Source: Paraburkholderia elongata (GTDB taxonomy: Bacteria; Pseudomonadota; Gammaproteobacteria; Burkholderiales; Burkholderiaceae). From it: a stretch of DNA of 64,000 bases. A program made the position numbers and the translations under genes. The stretch spans positions 1 to 64,000 of the forward strand of contig NZ_WOEZ01000178.1 of the NCBI RefSeq assembly GCF_013177735.1, written 5' to 3'. This document shows, in pieces, positions 1 through 8,517 of this stretch; the first letter of the stretch is position 1, and each line of letters opens with the position of its first letter. A model generated the notes under the pieces. It was not told the origin of the DNA. It made no database searches and was given only the letters and a program-made list of their open reading frames with translations.

Positions 1-617
1 GCTGGCAATTCGCGCGCAACCTCCATGACATGCAACAGGCGGCGTCTGCGCTCGTCGTCTGTCAGTTCACGATATGTCGTCACCACTAAAGGCTCGTCTT
101 TCTGTGCCTCGGCTCGTGCTGCCATCCCTGCCTTGAGGGCTTCCAGGTCGGCGAGATATTCGGGTGACGTGAACAAGGCGCATTCCGTTGCGGCGACCTC
201 CGGCGGTTCGTCAATCAGTGCAGCTACAGCCTCGACTGCGCCAACTGGTGCAGTGTCAACCGGATCCGTAAATGGCCCCGTACGGTTCACATAGGCGTCA
301 GCCAGCGCCATAGGACCGGGTTCGGCCGGCTCGACAGCCTGCGCTCGTTCCTGTTGCAAGGTCACGGGTGCTGTACTCGCGCCACCTTTCGCCCTTGCGA
401 TTGTGCTCGGCGCCGGCTCGTCGATCACAGGCGCGGCCGATTCGACAGCTTGCGCCGATGTCTCGATCACAGGTGCAGCCGGCGCTTGCAATGCTGCCCG
501 AACATCGGCGGCGCGTTGATGCCCAGCCCGCAACACATCGAACGCCTGTTGGTGCGTCGCAATGACAGTTCGGTTGGCGGCCAGCTTGCGATGCATAGAC
601 TCGATGACATCAGACAT
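1..617 (-). CDS. Hypothetical protein, 3' end cut by the window edge
   Basis: The minus strand is open from an ATG at 617 to the window edge, giving about 205 residues without a stop. I chose this start over the ATG at 623 because a GAGGGA ribosome site lies six bases upstream of it. The N-terminal 35 residues look helical; the rest is rich in Ala, Pro and Glu with repeated P-A-P-V-I-(D/E)-type segments, then a more ordered charged part (TYRELTDDERRRRLL). I do not recognise the family. It points the same way as the transfer genes and could belong to the conjugation or partition region that continues to the left. No function is assigned. Confidence 0.6.
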   Translation of the reverse strand, partial: MSDVIESMHRKLAANRTVIATHQQAFDVLRAGHQRAADVRAALQAPAAPVIETSAQAVESAAPVIDEPAPSTIARAKGGASTAPVTLQQERAQAVEPAEPGPMALADAYVNRTGPFTDPVDTAPVGAVEAVAALIDEPPEVAATECALFTSPEYLADLEALKAGMAARAEAQKDEPLVVTTYRELTDDERRRRLLHVMEVARELP

Positions 618-623
618 GCTCAT

Positions 624-950
624 TCCCTCGCGGCCGCGACTCACGCGGCGGTGTGTTGCTCACTTCGCACCGAGTTCTCCCAGAATCTCGTCGGCAAGCT
701 TGTTCGCGGCATTGCCGAGAAGCATCCGCATTGTCAGCGCTCTGGGTTAGCGTGTCGACTGTCCGCCACTGGCCGTTCACTGCCTGATAGCCCACAGACA
801 GCAGTCGACTCGGAAGCGACCGTCGCGGAACGCCACAGCGGACACCTGTGTTCAGCCGACGTCTGATCCACTTATGCCACAATTGCCGCTGACTCTAGAG
901 CTAAAGGCGACGGGCTGGGCCGCCGCCAAGGCATAGCATCCGGTGGAACC
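624..950. other. Intergenic region between divergent genes
   Basis: This stretch separates the truncated minus-strand gene from the plus-strand glycosylase-like gene and must hold both promoters. The only reading frames are short and have no convincing ribosome site. I see no strong repeat or terminator. Confidence 0.4.
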
Positions 951-1685
951 ATGGTCAAACACGACGTTCAAGCGGTCTTGGATTCCTACTATGCAGAGGC
1001 GCTTGCCGCGGCCAAGCCCGGCTTTATTCAACATTTTCGCGAGCTGTCGGCACCGTTTCTCCTTAGTGTATCTCAGGCGTACCTCGATGCGCCCGTCCGC
1101 GTAATGTTCATCGGGAAGGAAACTAACGGTTGGTGTGGCAAGCTGGGAGCCTTCTACGAGCATCCGGACAAGATCGATATCGCGAAAGCTCGCTACGAGG
1201 ATCAACACGCGCGAGGCACCGGCAATAGTGGGTTATTGCGGCAGTGGAAGCGGTTCGCTGATGCGTTCGCTGGAGGCGATCGAGCGGCAGTTTGTTGGAA
1301 CAATCTAATGAAGATGGACTGGCACCGCCCGAAGCGCGGCTACTCTCGGACCTCGATCGGGCATTCCGCTCATTTGTTTAATTTCTCGGTGGCGGCCCTC
1401 CAGTTCGAAATCGAACTGCTTAAGCCAGACCTAATAATTTTCGGTAGCGGCCACAGATACGATCGCGCCTTGAAAGCCGTGCTTCCGAAGCGTGAGACTG
1501 TGAAGGTTGAGCCAAAGGCTCTTTGGCGTTTCCGGTCGAATGGTATCGAGTGTTTTAGGACATTTCACCCAGATGCGTGGGATAAACACGCCCCAAGACC
1601 GATCAAAGAGTATTACCAGAAGATTATCGACACCGCTTCGGAGGTGTTTGCCGAGCGCCTACCGATGCGGAAAGCTTCGACGTAG
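951..1685 (+). CDS. Uracil-DNA-glycosylase-fold protein
   Basis: A 244-residue protein that appears to have the uracil-DNA glycosylase superfamily fold. Residues 51-60 (VMFIGKETNG) sit where the first active-site loop follows a beta strand, a later strand reads LIIFGSG, and the FRTFHPDAW segment near residue 205 resembles the second (HP-containing) loop. The canonical water-activating residue cannot be assigned with confidence, so base-excision activity is not proven. GGTGGAACC provides a weak ribosome site just before the ATG. It stands alone between minus-strand genes in an accessory strip. Proteins of this kind are usually annotated as hypothetical. A role in repair or in removing modified phage DNA is inference only. 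Confidence 0.55.
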   Translation: MVKHDVQAVLDSYYAEALAAAKPGFIQHFRELSAPFLLSVSQAYLDAPVRVMFIGKETNGWCGKLGAFYEHPDKIDIAKARYEDQHARGTGNSGLLRQWKRFADAFAGGDRAAVCWNNLMKMDWHRPKRGYSRTSIGHSAHLFNFSVAALQFEIELLKPDLIIFGSGHRYDRALKAVLPKRETVKVEPKALWRFRSNGIECFRTFHPDAWDKHAPRPIKEYYQKIIDTASEVFAERLPMRKAST

Positions 1686-1779
1686 GCTGGCCTTTCTTAA
1701 CATTCTTCCGCGCCGATCGTACGGCGACCGGCGCAGTCTAACGAGCCGGAGCGCGGCCTATATGTGGACTTTTTCATGC

Positions 1780-2052
1780 TCACGCGTCTTCTAGTCGCTT
1801 GAACAACTCTTTGTGCTGAGAGTAGATAGCGGCAAGTCGTGACCTATAGTCATCTTCGAAATATCCCTTCGTTCCGGCTGAAGGGTTGCGGGCCGCACGA
1901 CACTGTGCTTGTCGTCTCTGAACAAGTTTTATCCGTACACACTGCTTCATGACTTTTGCGAGATAGTGGGGCTCGGCTGGTCGATTGTCCGCGATTCGCG
2001 ACCCCGTGTCGATTGACCGTTCTTGGCCGTTCTCGGAAGATCCGGCCGTCAC
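1780..2052 (-). CDS. Small hypothetical protein (doubtful)
   Basis: A 90-codon minus-strand frame whose C-terminal half (about residues 30-90) is a plausible basic, helical sequence ending in KELFKRLEDA. The N-terminal 25 residues look non-coding, so a shorter product from the internal Met near residue 35 is possible. There is no recognisable domain. It could be the remnant of a longer gene in an accessory region. Confidence 0.3.
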   Translation of the reverse strand: MTAGSSENGQERSIDTGSRIADNRPAEPHYLAKVMKQCVRIKLVQRRQAQCRAARNPSAGTKGYFEDDYRSRLAAIYSQHKELFKRLEDA

Positions 2053-2086
2053 CTAGCTCGGCGGCGCGGAGGGCTCACAGCTACGC

Positions 2087-2896
2087 TCAGTTCGCAGTCT
2101 TCGGCGTTAGCGGTTCGAGCCCGGTCCCCTCAATGGCGGGGGCCGCGTCCGGCGATGACAGAAAACGGATCAGGGCCGCTGCGCCCGCTGGATTTTTGGC
2201 ATTGGTGGAGATGCCCCCGGAAAACACCGTGTACCTTTGTACCTCCGCGGGCAAATTGCCGACCACCGTCACCCCGTCCACCGGCAACAGCTCGACGATC
2301 TGCTGAAATCCGATCTCCGCTTCGCCGTTCGCGACGACACTGGCGACCCGCTCGGATGGGATCATGCGGCTCTTGCTCGCCACCCGCTCCTCGATACCGA
2401 GACGCCGGAATAGTTCGCTGCCGATATAGACTCCATTGGCGTCGTCCGGATAGACGATCGACTTCGCGGCGAGCAGCGTGCGCCGCAATGCGTCGACCGA
2501 GCTGATATCCGGCTTCGGCGCCCCCTCGCGAGCCGCGATGCCAATTGCCGAGCGTGCGAAGTCCACCTTGCTGCCAGACACGACCTTGCCAGCGTTGACC
2601 TGATCGTCGAGTGCATAGCCGACCACGATCAGCACGTCTGCCCATTCGCCGCGCGCGAGTCGCACAGGGATGGCATTCGCGGCCATGCCCACCACAGGCC
2701 CCCAGACAGTGACCAGCGTATCGCCGGCCGCCTGCTCGAATTGCGGACCCAGTGCGCGATAGGCTGACGCAAACGCGCCCGAAATCATCACCTTAACTTC
2801 ATCTGCCGAGGCCGCGACGCTGCCCAACAATGCGCCCGTGACGCAGAATACGAGTACTTGAACCCTCAGCTTGCGGCAAATCACGGCCCGCTCCAT
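2087..2896 (-). CDS. Periplasmic substrate-binding protein, molybdate-binding (ModA) type
   Basis: The product is about 269 residues when started at the internal Met (MERAVICR...), which leaves a normal signal peptide: basic start, hydrophobic stretch, then an ASA-D cleavage site. The frame can also be opened 27 bases earlier. The mature part has the two-lobed type II binding-protein pattern of the ModA/SBP_bac_11 group: VKVMISGAFASAY at the start, then WADVLIVVG, VYPDDANGVYIG and GEAEIGFQQIVELL. Such proteins deliver an anion or small ligand to an ABC importer, but no permease or ATPase lies nearby. It is therefore an orphan receptor, possibly used for sensing or scavenging with a chromosomal transporter. 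The ligand cannot be read from the sequence. Confidence 0.75.
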   Translation of the reverse strand: MERAVICRKLRVQVLVFCVTGALLGSVAASADEVKVMISGAFASAYRALGPQFEQAAGDTLVTVWGPVVGMAANAIPVRLARGEWADVLIVVGYALDDQVNAGKVVSGSKVDFARSAIGIAAREGAPKPDISSVDALRRTLLAAKSIVYPDDANGVYIGSELFRRLGIEERVASKSRMIPSERVASVVANGEAEIGFQQIVELLPVDGVTVVGNLPAEVQRYTVFSGGISTNAKNPAGAAALIRFLSSPDAAPAIEGTGLEPLTPKTAN

Positions 2897-2923
2897 GTCG
2901 ATCGGATGACCAAGCCCAGACAT

Positions 2924-3403
2924 GCATCAAGTCTGGACGCCACTGATGATATTAGCCGGCAGCGCGGCATCGCGCGCAGCACCGATGCCGCGCCAATTCG
3001 GAGTCCCTCGAGGCCGCCGTTTGCGCAATGGCCGCCGCGCACAACCATCCCTATGTGCGGCGGGCTTCGTCGACGTCGCCTTCAGCGCCTCAAGCGGGTA
3101 CGACGATCACTTCGAATGGACAGCGTCAAGCAGGACGCACGGGTGGAATTCATAGTTGACGTTATCTGCGCCATATTAGCCCGTTAGCGCTATGGGCAAC
3201 TTTGGTTCGGCCGAGTGACAGCGCTCAGATATTGCTTGGCACGACGGTCAGCAGGCGATCCGGAGCCGCCCGCCGTAGGTTTGTCGCCAGCGCCCGCTGT
3301 AGGGCTCGGAAGCGCCTTTCAAGGCGCTTTTCTCTGAGGCGCCTAAAAAACAGCAGTGCGGTAGACTCGCCGTATGCCTGACCGGCGACCAAGGGGAACG
3401 TAG
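2924..3403. other. Intergenic region with one hairpin
   Basis: No convincing gene is present. The region separates the minus-strand binding protein from the plus-strand 66-residue/DUF2971 pair and contains a stem-loop at 3310-3329 followed by a short T-rich run. Promoters for both directions should be here. Confidence 0.4.
3310..3329 (+). terminator. Stem-loop upstream of the DUF2971 pair
   Basis: AAGCGCC pairs perfectly with GGCGCTT around a TTTCAA loop, and TTCT follows. It looks like a short intrinsic terminator or attenuator reading in the plus direction, 74 bases before the 66-residue gene. No plus-strand gene ends just upstream, so an attenuation role is possible. Confidence 0.35.
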
Positions 3404-3604
3404 ATGGCGAACGGCTTCAGTGATGTGGGCTTTCTTGGCGATGACCTTGATAGCTGGCGCGACTCCGTTCATGCCCAATTCCCCGAATCGTTTGCCATCG
3501 CAGACTGGATGAATCGCATCGGCATGCGCATGATGCGTGAGTTCCATTTCGATGATCCTACAGAGGCGCACCCGCTGTTTCGCGAACTGAGACTGGGCCA
3601 ATGA
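3404..3604 (+). CDS. Small acidic protein translationally coupled to the DUF2971 gene
   Basis: A 66-residue protein with an AGGGGA ribosome site seven or eight bases before the ATG. Its stop codon overlaps the start of the DUF2971 gene (ATGA, four bases), which is strong evidence that it is real and co-translated. It has two amphipathic segments, one around SVHAQFPESFAIADWMNRIGM, but no domain that I recognise. Its size, position and coupling would suit an antitoxin, an adaptor or a regulator of the larger partner. That is inference from layout only. Confidence 0.6.
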   Translation: MANGFSDVGFLGDDLDSWRDSVHAQFPESFAIADWMNRIGMRMMREFHFDDPTEAHPLFRELRLGQ

Positions 3605-5079
3605 CAACGAATGAGACAAACAGTGCGGGCTACACCTACAGATTCCGCAACGTCAAGAATCTTCTCTGCAAGAAAGAACTAGAGAACTCGGAAATTTACT
3701 TTGCTGCGCCCGAGCAATTAAACGATCCGCTCGAAGGTCACATTAACGTGTACTGGCAAGGCGACGAAGTGATATGGCGGAACCTGTTTCGGCACTACCT
3801 AAACTGCGTGCTGCGTGCGCTCGGCCTGTTCGCTGACGCCGATCAGAAGCAGGAAACGGCCGAATGGAAATTTCTGCACGTACGCGATCCGCTTATCAAT
3901 GGGATACGCCCGGAACACATCCAACTTCGCGAGCGAATATTTGAGCACGAAGTTATCGGTAGCTACATCGAGCGAATCGCCCGGACGCCGCGACGCATTG
4001 GACCGTACGAACTCAATGCTCATCTCGAAGCCATCCACCCTTTCGTGATCTACGCCTGCTATATGTGGTACGGGGAGCAGGCGAACGCCGAGGCCCGGGC
4101 AAAGGTGCCGGACTTCTCGATGGTAGTTCAGCGCGCCATCGACCGCGCGCGGAGCTCGATGCAAATTACGGATCAACTCGACGCGGCTTGCGGCAATGAC
4201 TTTGAAAAGCGTGAGGAACAGTACAGGCTGCTTATGCTCGCCGCCGAGGAAGACAGCGTGCTGAGCTATTACAAGAACACACTCGACGTAAAGGACAAAA
4301 ACCGCGCCTTCGTCCACAACGATTTTTGTAGGGCCTACGTGTTGAACCTTCGTACCCTCATGTATCCGCGCTGGTTCACCGCATGCTTCATGGAAAGTTG
4401 CAGCGGAGAAGCAATGTGGGCCTACTACGGCGACTCACATACAGGTGTCTGCCTCAAGTACAAAACCTCGCTCGACTCGGCGGGTAAGTCGTCGCTGCGA
4501 ATCAACATGCCGGTCGGATTCGATGGCAATATCATTTTCAGCTACCTCAATCTTCAGTTCCTGCCTGTCACCTACGAGGCGGCACACCTCGAACAGAACT
4601 TCTTCGACACGCTGCACGCCGTCACGATACCGGTTCTGAATCACCAATGGATGTATGACGATCAAGGCCGGCGAAGCAAGTGTGGGAGACAGTCAGCAGT
4701 TGAGGAAAGCGACTGGCGCACGGCGTACTGGCAGGATGCTCGATACAGCACGTCGACCAAAACTCGCGCGTGGCAGGCCGAAGGCGAATCCCGACTTGTC
4801 TACCAGTCGGACGGCTTCAATCTCGACCTTGACACAAAACTCAGAGCGATGAAATACGACTTTTCGGCTTTGGACGGGATCATATTTGGCATCCGCACGC
4901 CCGCGACAGACAAAATTAAGATCATTGAAATCATAGAGCGGAAATGCAAGGAAGCGGGCCGTACCGACTTCAATTTCTACCAGGCCGTACAGACCCGTAC
5001 GGGCGAAATCGAATGCGTCAGGCTTCGGGGTATTTCCGAGATGGTCGCCCGCAGCGGGGCGCCGCAAAGCGCCGCCTAG
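3601..5079 (+). CDS. DUF2971 domain protein
   Basis: A 492-residue protein. The N-terminal segment YRFRN followed by IYFAAPEQLNDPLEG, and the later SCSGEAMWAYYGDSHTGVCLKY, match the DUF2971 pattern (a residue block announcing 'not enough overlap, stays in place', then an M-W-x-Y-Y/H-Y signature). DUF2971 proteins are often found in phage-defence and other accessory islands, and the biochemical activity is not settled. At about 490 residues it is longer than many family members; roughly 200 residues lie between the two signature blocks. It is coupled by four bases to the upstream 66-residue gene, making a two-gene unit. A defence role is inference. Confidence 0.65.
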   Translation: MTTNETNSAGYTYRFRNVKNLLCKKELENSEIYFAAPEQLNDPLEGHINVYWQGDEVIWRNLFRHYLNCVLRALGLFADADQKQETAEWKFLHVRDPLINGIRPEHIQLRERIFEHEVIGSYIERIARTPRRIGPYELNAHLEAIHPFVIYACYMWYGEQANAEARAKVPDFSMVVQRAIDRARSSMQITDQLDAACGNDFEKREEQYRLLMLAAEEDSVLSYYKNTLDVKDKNRAFVHNDFCRAYVLNLRTLMYPRWFTACFMESCSGEAMWAYYGDSHTGVCLKYKTSLDSAGKSSLRINMPVGFDGNIIFSYLNLQFLPVTYEAAHLEQNFFDTLHAVTIPVLNHQWMYDDQGRRSKCGRQSAVEESDWRTAYWQDARYSTSTKTRAWQAEGESRLVYQSDGFNLDLDTKLRAMKYDFSALDGIIFGIRTPATDKIKIIEIIERKCKEAGRTDFNFYQAVQTRTGEIECVRLRGISEMVARSGAPQSAA

Positions 5080-5222
5080 TTGGTATGGAAAGTTTCGCGA
5101 TGGTCGGTTCGCCGAGCCAAAACGGCCGTTCAGAGTTTCGGCGCAGGGGGCGGCTTGTGGCCGTACCCGGAAGCCTGCTACCGCATGCTGTCGACTGAGG
5201 GCCGTAGCCCGCACCGTAAAAA

Positions 5223-5256
5223 GTCCTGACTTCCGAGGGAAAAATATTGTCAGGAC
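5223..5256. terminator. Inverted repeat between convergent genes
   Basis: GTCCTGAC at 5223-5230 and GTCAGGAC at 5249-5256 form a perfect 8 bp stem around an 18-base spacer. It lies between the convergent ends of the DUF2971 gene and the trbM-like gene, where a bidirectional terminator is expected. Confidence 0.35.
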
Positions 5257-5275
5257 CTGAGAGAGCGGCTACGCG

Positions 5276-5590
5276 TCACGGACCAGATTGAACGTTTCCG
5301 TACCGGTCGTTCACACCTTTTTTCGTATCCGGTCCAACGCTCTGGCACTGGTTCGTGAAATCGCTACGGGCATTCGACGTGCCTGTCTCATCGAAGTGAC
5401 CGTGGTGAAATTTCACGATTGAAAAGTAACCTGTCATATAGCTTTTGCAGTCCCCGCCGGCACTGCCACCGGCGATCAGACCGGCGAGACACAAGACGGC
5501 ACCGCAGGCGGACGGGTTGTCGTCGTCGGCCAGCGCCACAGTCTGGGTGGCGACCGCGCCGCAGATTAATATTGCGATCAGTCGTTTCAT
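5276..5590 (-). CDS. trbM: TrbM-like conjugation protein
   Basis: A 104-residue exported protein. The chosen start (MKRLIAIL) follows a GGAGAT ribosome site and gives a clean signal peptide ending near ALA-DD; the longer frame upstream is not credible. The mature part has the TrbM pattern ACGAVLCLAGLI, then a Gly-rich turn, a second Cys, and a C-terminal Cys (FTNQC). The paired cysteines suggest disulphides in the periplasm. TrbM family proteins are encoded in conjugative regions of IncP and related plasmids and assist mating. This is the last gene of the long minus-strand transfer transcript, just after the stbB module. Confidence 0.75.
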   Translation of the reverse strand: MKRLIAILICGAVATQTVALADDDNPSACGAVLCLAGLIAGGSAGGDCKSYMTGYFSIVKFHHGHFDETGTSNARSDFTNQCQSVGPDTKKGVNDRYGNVQSGP

Positions 5591-5601
5591 GAGATCTCCT
5601 G

Positions 5602-6054
5602 TCAGGTGGTCAGAAGGCGCAGTGCCGCAAGGGCTCCGACTGTGAGCGCCGCGGAGCCAAGCGTGGCGCATACGGTCCATGCGGCCAGTTCGATTCGGCC
5701 GATACCACGACCGAAGCCGCGCTCTTCGCGCAAGACCTCGCGCAGCAGATCGCGGCTTCGTCCGTTGGCTTCGTCGTACTGCCTGAGCGAGATCTCGCCA
5801 AGCAGTTGATCGCGGGCCTCTGAAAACCGCCCCGCTTCGGCAAGCACATCGGTGCTCGATGCTGCGAACTGCTTGAGGAACTGCTCGTAGCGCGACGTGA
5901 AGCGCAGCAGCGTAAGTTCACCGTCGTCCTTGAACTGCTTGCCGCTCGCCTCCAGGAGTTGCGACAAGCCCTTGACGTCGCGGCGCAAAAGCGAAAGCTC
6001 GCCGAGCACCGCGCCGATCAGTTCCTCGCGGATCGATTCTTCCGGCGCGCCCAT
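5602..6054 (-). CDS. Coiled-coil protein with C-terminal membrane anchor, stbB partner
   Basis: A 150-residue protein. The first 125 residues are highly charged and probably form a long helix or coiled coil; the last 25 (LAAWTVCATLGSAALTVGAL) form one membrane segment, so it is likely tail-anchored. Its start overlaps the stbB stop by one base (TGATG), so the two are translated together. In related transfer regions a small third stability gene often follows stbB. Similarity to mobilisation or stability proteins of the TraM/StbC kind is suggested by position only, and I leave the symbol empty. Confidence 0.6.
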   Translation of the reverse strand: MGAPEESIREELIGAVLGELSLLRRDVKGLSQLLEASGKQFKDDGELTLLRFTSRYEQFLKQFAASSTDVLAEAGRFSEARDQLLGEISLRQYDEANGRSRDLLREVLREERGFGRGIGRIELAAWTVCATLGSAALTVGALAALRLLTT

Positions 6055-6767
6055 CAGTGCACCAGAAGCTTGAAGACAGCGTCCAGTTCGGTCGTTAGCC
6101 GTGTGGCCAAACGTTTGATTGCAACCAGTTGGCGGATCTGTGCAAGATGCTCCTCGGGCTCGCCGTTCTCCATTGCTTCGGCGTTCATCGCGACATAGTC
6201 GGTCGGATCGTTGCGAATATCGATGATGGAGCGATCGAAAGCCTTGATCTTTTCGTAGATAGGGTTCTCATACATCACGGCATCGCGATTCAAGACGAAA
6301 TTGCGGTTTTCCGTGTAGTAGTCGAAAATCTTAGAGAAAATCTTTGACACGTCGTCTTTCGGGGTGACCGTGTTAAACACGACGCGTATGCGGTTTGCCG
6401 GCACACCGATTTCTCCGGTGAGTGCGCGCAATGTCGAAATCGTGTCGACCTGTTGTTTAAGCGCAGGAACGGTTGGTACGACGAAAGCATCGAAGTCTTC
6501 GTGAGAACCGTGATAGTCACGCATCAGCGAGACAAAGTCTTCGACATTCGATGCCCCGATATCGACTACGGCATGCCGCAAGGTCATCAGTTTGTCCTGC
6601 AGTTCGCCAAACTCCTTTCCGCGCATCGCCGATCCTTTTTCGCTGTCGTCCGAGTTGATCGACTCGACAGGAATCACCTGAGCACCGTCCAGCCGTGGCG
6701 CGAGAAGGTGATGTGCAACGGTACTCTTGCCAACATTGCCGGAGAAGTTGATTACGGCGATCTTCAT
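6054..6767 (-). CDS. stbB: StbB-family P-loop ATPase, plasmid stability
   Basis: A 237-residue ParA/MinD-like ATPase. The P-loop is FSGNVGKST at residues 8-16, followed by an invariant-looking VVDIGAS (switch region) and VVPTVPALKQQVDT. The length and the FSGNVGKST variant of the deviant Walker A fit the StbB proteins of conjugative plasmids, which couple plasmid positioning to transfer. A GGAG site precedes the ATG. It sits between the LPD7-domain gene and a membrane-anchored partner in the transfer operon, so it may organise plasmid DNA for mating or for segregation. The separate parAB locus at 53-55 kb provides conventional partition. Confidence 0.8.
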   Translation of the reverse strand: MKIAVINFSGNVGKSTVAHHLLAPRLDGAQVIPVESINSDDSEKGSAMRGKEFGELQDKLMTLRHAVVDIGASNVEDFVSLMRDYHGSHEDFDAFVVPTVPALKQQVDTISTLRALTGEIGVPANRIRVVFNTVTPKDDVSKIFSKIFDYYTENRNFVLNRDAVMYENPIYEKIKAFDRSIIDIRNDPTDYVAMNAEAMENGEPEEHLAQIRQLVAIKRLATRLTTELDAVFKLLVH

Positions 6768-6843
6768 GATGGTTTGCTCCTGTTATTCGATTTGACGATG
6801 ACGGTCGCGAGGCGATCGCGGCCGCCCGGCGTTGTCCGCCGCC

Positions 6844-8517
6844 TTATGGTTCCATTTCGAGCGTCGGCCCATCGTGTTCGGCGGTCTGCGACTGCGGGTC
6901 CTGTCCGCGCTCCGGCGTCGCCTGATGGGTGGTCCGCCGTGCAGCGTGGGTTTGGCCCCGTTGCTCCCGCTCGACCTGCTTGCGTACGGCCTCGATCGTT
7001 GCTTCGCTTACCTGGGGCATGGGCACGTCCAGTGGCCGGTTAGCTGCGCGCGCCTCGGCCACGGCGCTTTCGAACTCCCCCATCAACTTCTCCTGCTGCT
7101 GCTCCGGCAGGCCTTTGATCTCGTCGCGCAGCACCTCGCGCGCGGCCTGCGCCTTGATGCGCTCGCGTGCTTCATCGAGCGTCTTCTGCTGTTCCTTCGA
7201 GTATTTCCAGTCTCCGCTCAGGAACCGCTCGCGTGCCTCATTGATCTGTCGGCGCTCATCGGCGTCGCGTCGCGCGCTGACCAGCGCTTCGCGCTGCTCG
7301 CGCGTGGGCAGGCCCGGCACATCGGGCGAGAACACCAGCCATTCGTTACGCCGGCTCTCGACTAACTTTGGAGCGAGTTCGGTACCCTTCTCGTCGAACT
7401 GGCGCTGCTGCGCTGTTACCGTCTTGCTGCCGCCCTTTTCCAACTCGATCCGCTGACCGGGCTGCACACCGCTTTCGCCGATCGCGCGCTCGAGGTCCAG
7501 TCCCCAGACGGTGCGCTCGCCATCCTCTGTCCGCACCGTCGCGTAGTAGCTGTCGTTCTGCTTTTCATCGTGGTTGAACGGGGCGGGACCGTGCGCCACC
7601 AGCACCCCCGCCGTGACACCGGCCGGCGTTGGCGTGCCCTGAACGGGGCTCGCCGGCGCAACTGCAGACGGTTGTGTGGCGGTCGTCGGGTTGCCTCCGG
7701 GCGCGGTGTTTTCACGTCCCGGAGTGGCCGGTTTCGCAACCTCCGGCGCGGCGGGCTTTTGCCCCACTGCGTCTGTTGCCTCCATCTCATTCGTGCGCGC
7801 CTTGTCCACCTCACCGGATTTGTCGCCGGCGCCAAGGCGCATTGCCTCGCGCGCAGCGGTCAGTACTGCCCGATCCTGCGCACCAGGCTTGAAGCCACGC
7901 GTCGGTACACCGGCGAGTTCGGCCGCGATCCACGCCTGCCGCCGAAACTCTTCGCTACCCTTAAGCTGCAGCTCACCCCAGTTCTTTGCCTTCGCGACTT
8001 CGACCATGTGCGCGATCACATCGCGGTCCTCGCTGGCCGTCGACAGCGAGCGGCCCTTGTCCTCGAAGTGCACCGTCTCGCTTTTTCGATCGAGAAACTT
8101 GCCCTCATGCGCCACATACCGGTTAGTGACAGACTTCGGCACGTCATAGCCGGTCTTCTCAAAAACCGGCTTCGGGCGGATGATGTTCTCCGCGTCGCCA
8201 CCCTTCTTCCCGAGCGGCTTGCCGGTGCCGGCAGCCGGCTTCACCGACTCGTCGGTGGCTGTGCTGGTCGCTGCGTCGGTCGATGAGTCGCGCTTGAGAA
8301 GCTTCCCGACTTTCTCCCGATCTGCCGCGCGGATCTTCTTCAGGCGCTCTCCGGTTGCGTAATCGACCGGCGTTTCCGGACTGCCGGGCACGGCACTCGC
8401 GTCCGGCTCGTTCGCCGGCGCCGTGACGCGCGCGCGGATGGTCGACGCATCGTCGGCATTGGCCGCGTCGCGTTCCCGGTAGTCGATCCGGTCGGCAGGA
8501 AATTCGATCTCGTTCAT
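6844..8517 (-). CDS. LPD7-domain conjugation protein without a relaxase domain
   Basis: A 557-residue protein. Residues about 125-200 match the LPD7 domain found in the C-terminal halves of conjugative relaxases and primases: NRYVAHEGKFLDR, then RDVIAHMVEVAKAKNW and ELAGVPTRGFKP. A Pro/Ala-rich linker follows, then a beta-rich module near residue 310-370 (SYYATVRTEDGERTVWGLDLERA), which also recurs in relaxase and primase tails. A charged helical C-terminus ends it. No MOB relaxase motifs (HUH triad or catalytic Tyr) are visible, so this resembles a relaxase tail encoded alone. The ATG overlaps the coupling-protein stop by four bases (ATGA). It probably helps DNA processing or pilots DNA to the coupling protein. 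Confidence 0.7.
   Translation of the reverse strand: MNEIEFPADRIDYRERDAANADDASTIRARVTAPANEPDASAVPGSPETPVDYATGERLKKIRAADREKVGKLLKRDSSTDAATSTATDESVKPAAGTGKPLGKKGGDAENIIRPKPVFEKTGYDVPKSVTNRYVAHEGKFLDRKSETVHFEDKGRSLSTASEDRDVIAHMVEVAKAKNWGELQLKGSEEFRRQAWIAAELAGVPTRGFKPGAQDRAVLTAAREAMRLGAGDKSGEVDKARTNEMEATDAVGQKPAAPEVAKPATPGRENTAPGGNPTTATQPSAVAPASPVQGTPTPAGVTAGVLVAHGPAPFNHDEKQNDSYYATVRTEDGERTVWGLDLERAIGESGVQPGQRIELEKGGSKTVTAQQRQFDEKGTELAPKLVESRRNEWLVFSPDVPGLPTREQREALVSARRDADERRQINEARERFLSGDWKYSKEQQKTLDEARERIKAQAAREVLRDEIKGLPEQQQEKLMGEFESAVAEARAANRPLDVPMPQVSEATIEAVRKQVEREQRGQTHAARRTTHQATPERGQDPQSQTAEHDGPTLEMEP

Noticed and set aside
660..731. 23-codon minus-strand frame (MRMLLGNAANKLADEILGE) upstream of the first gene
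   Set aside because: It reads like a real helical peptide, but there is no ribosome site and no evidence of coupling; possibly the tail of a decayed gene.
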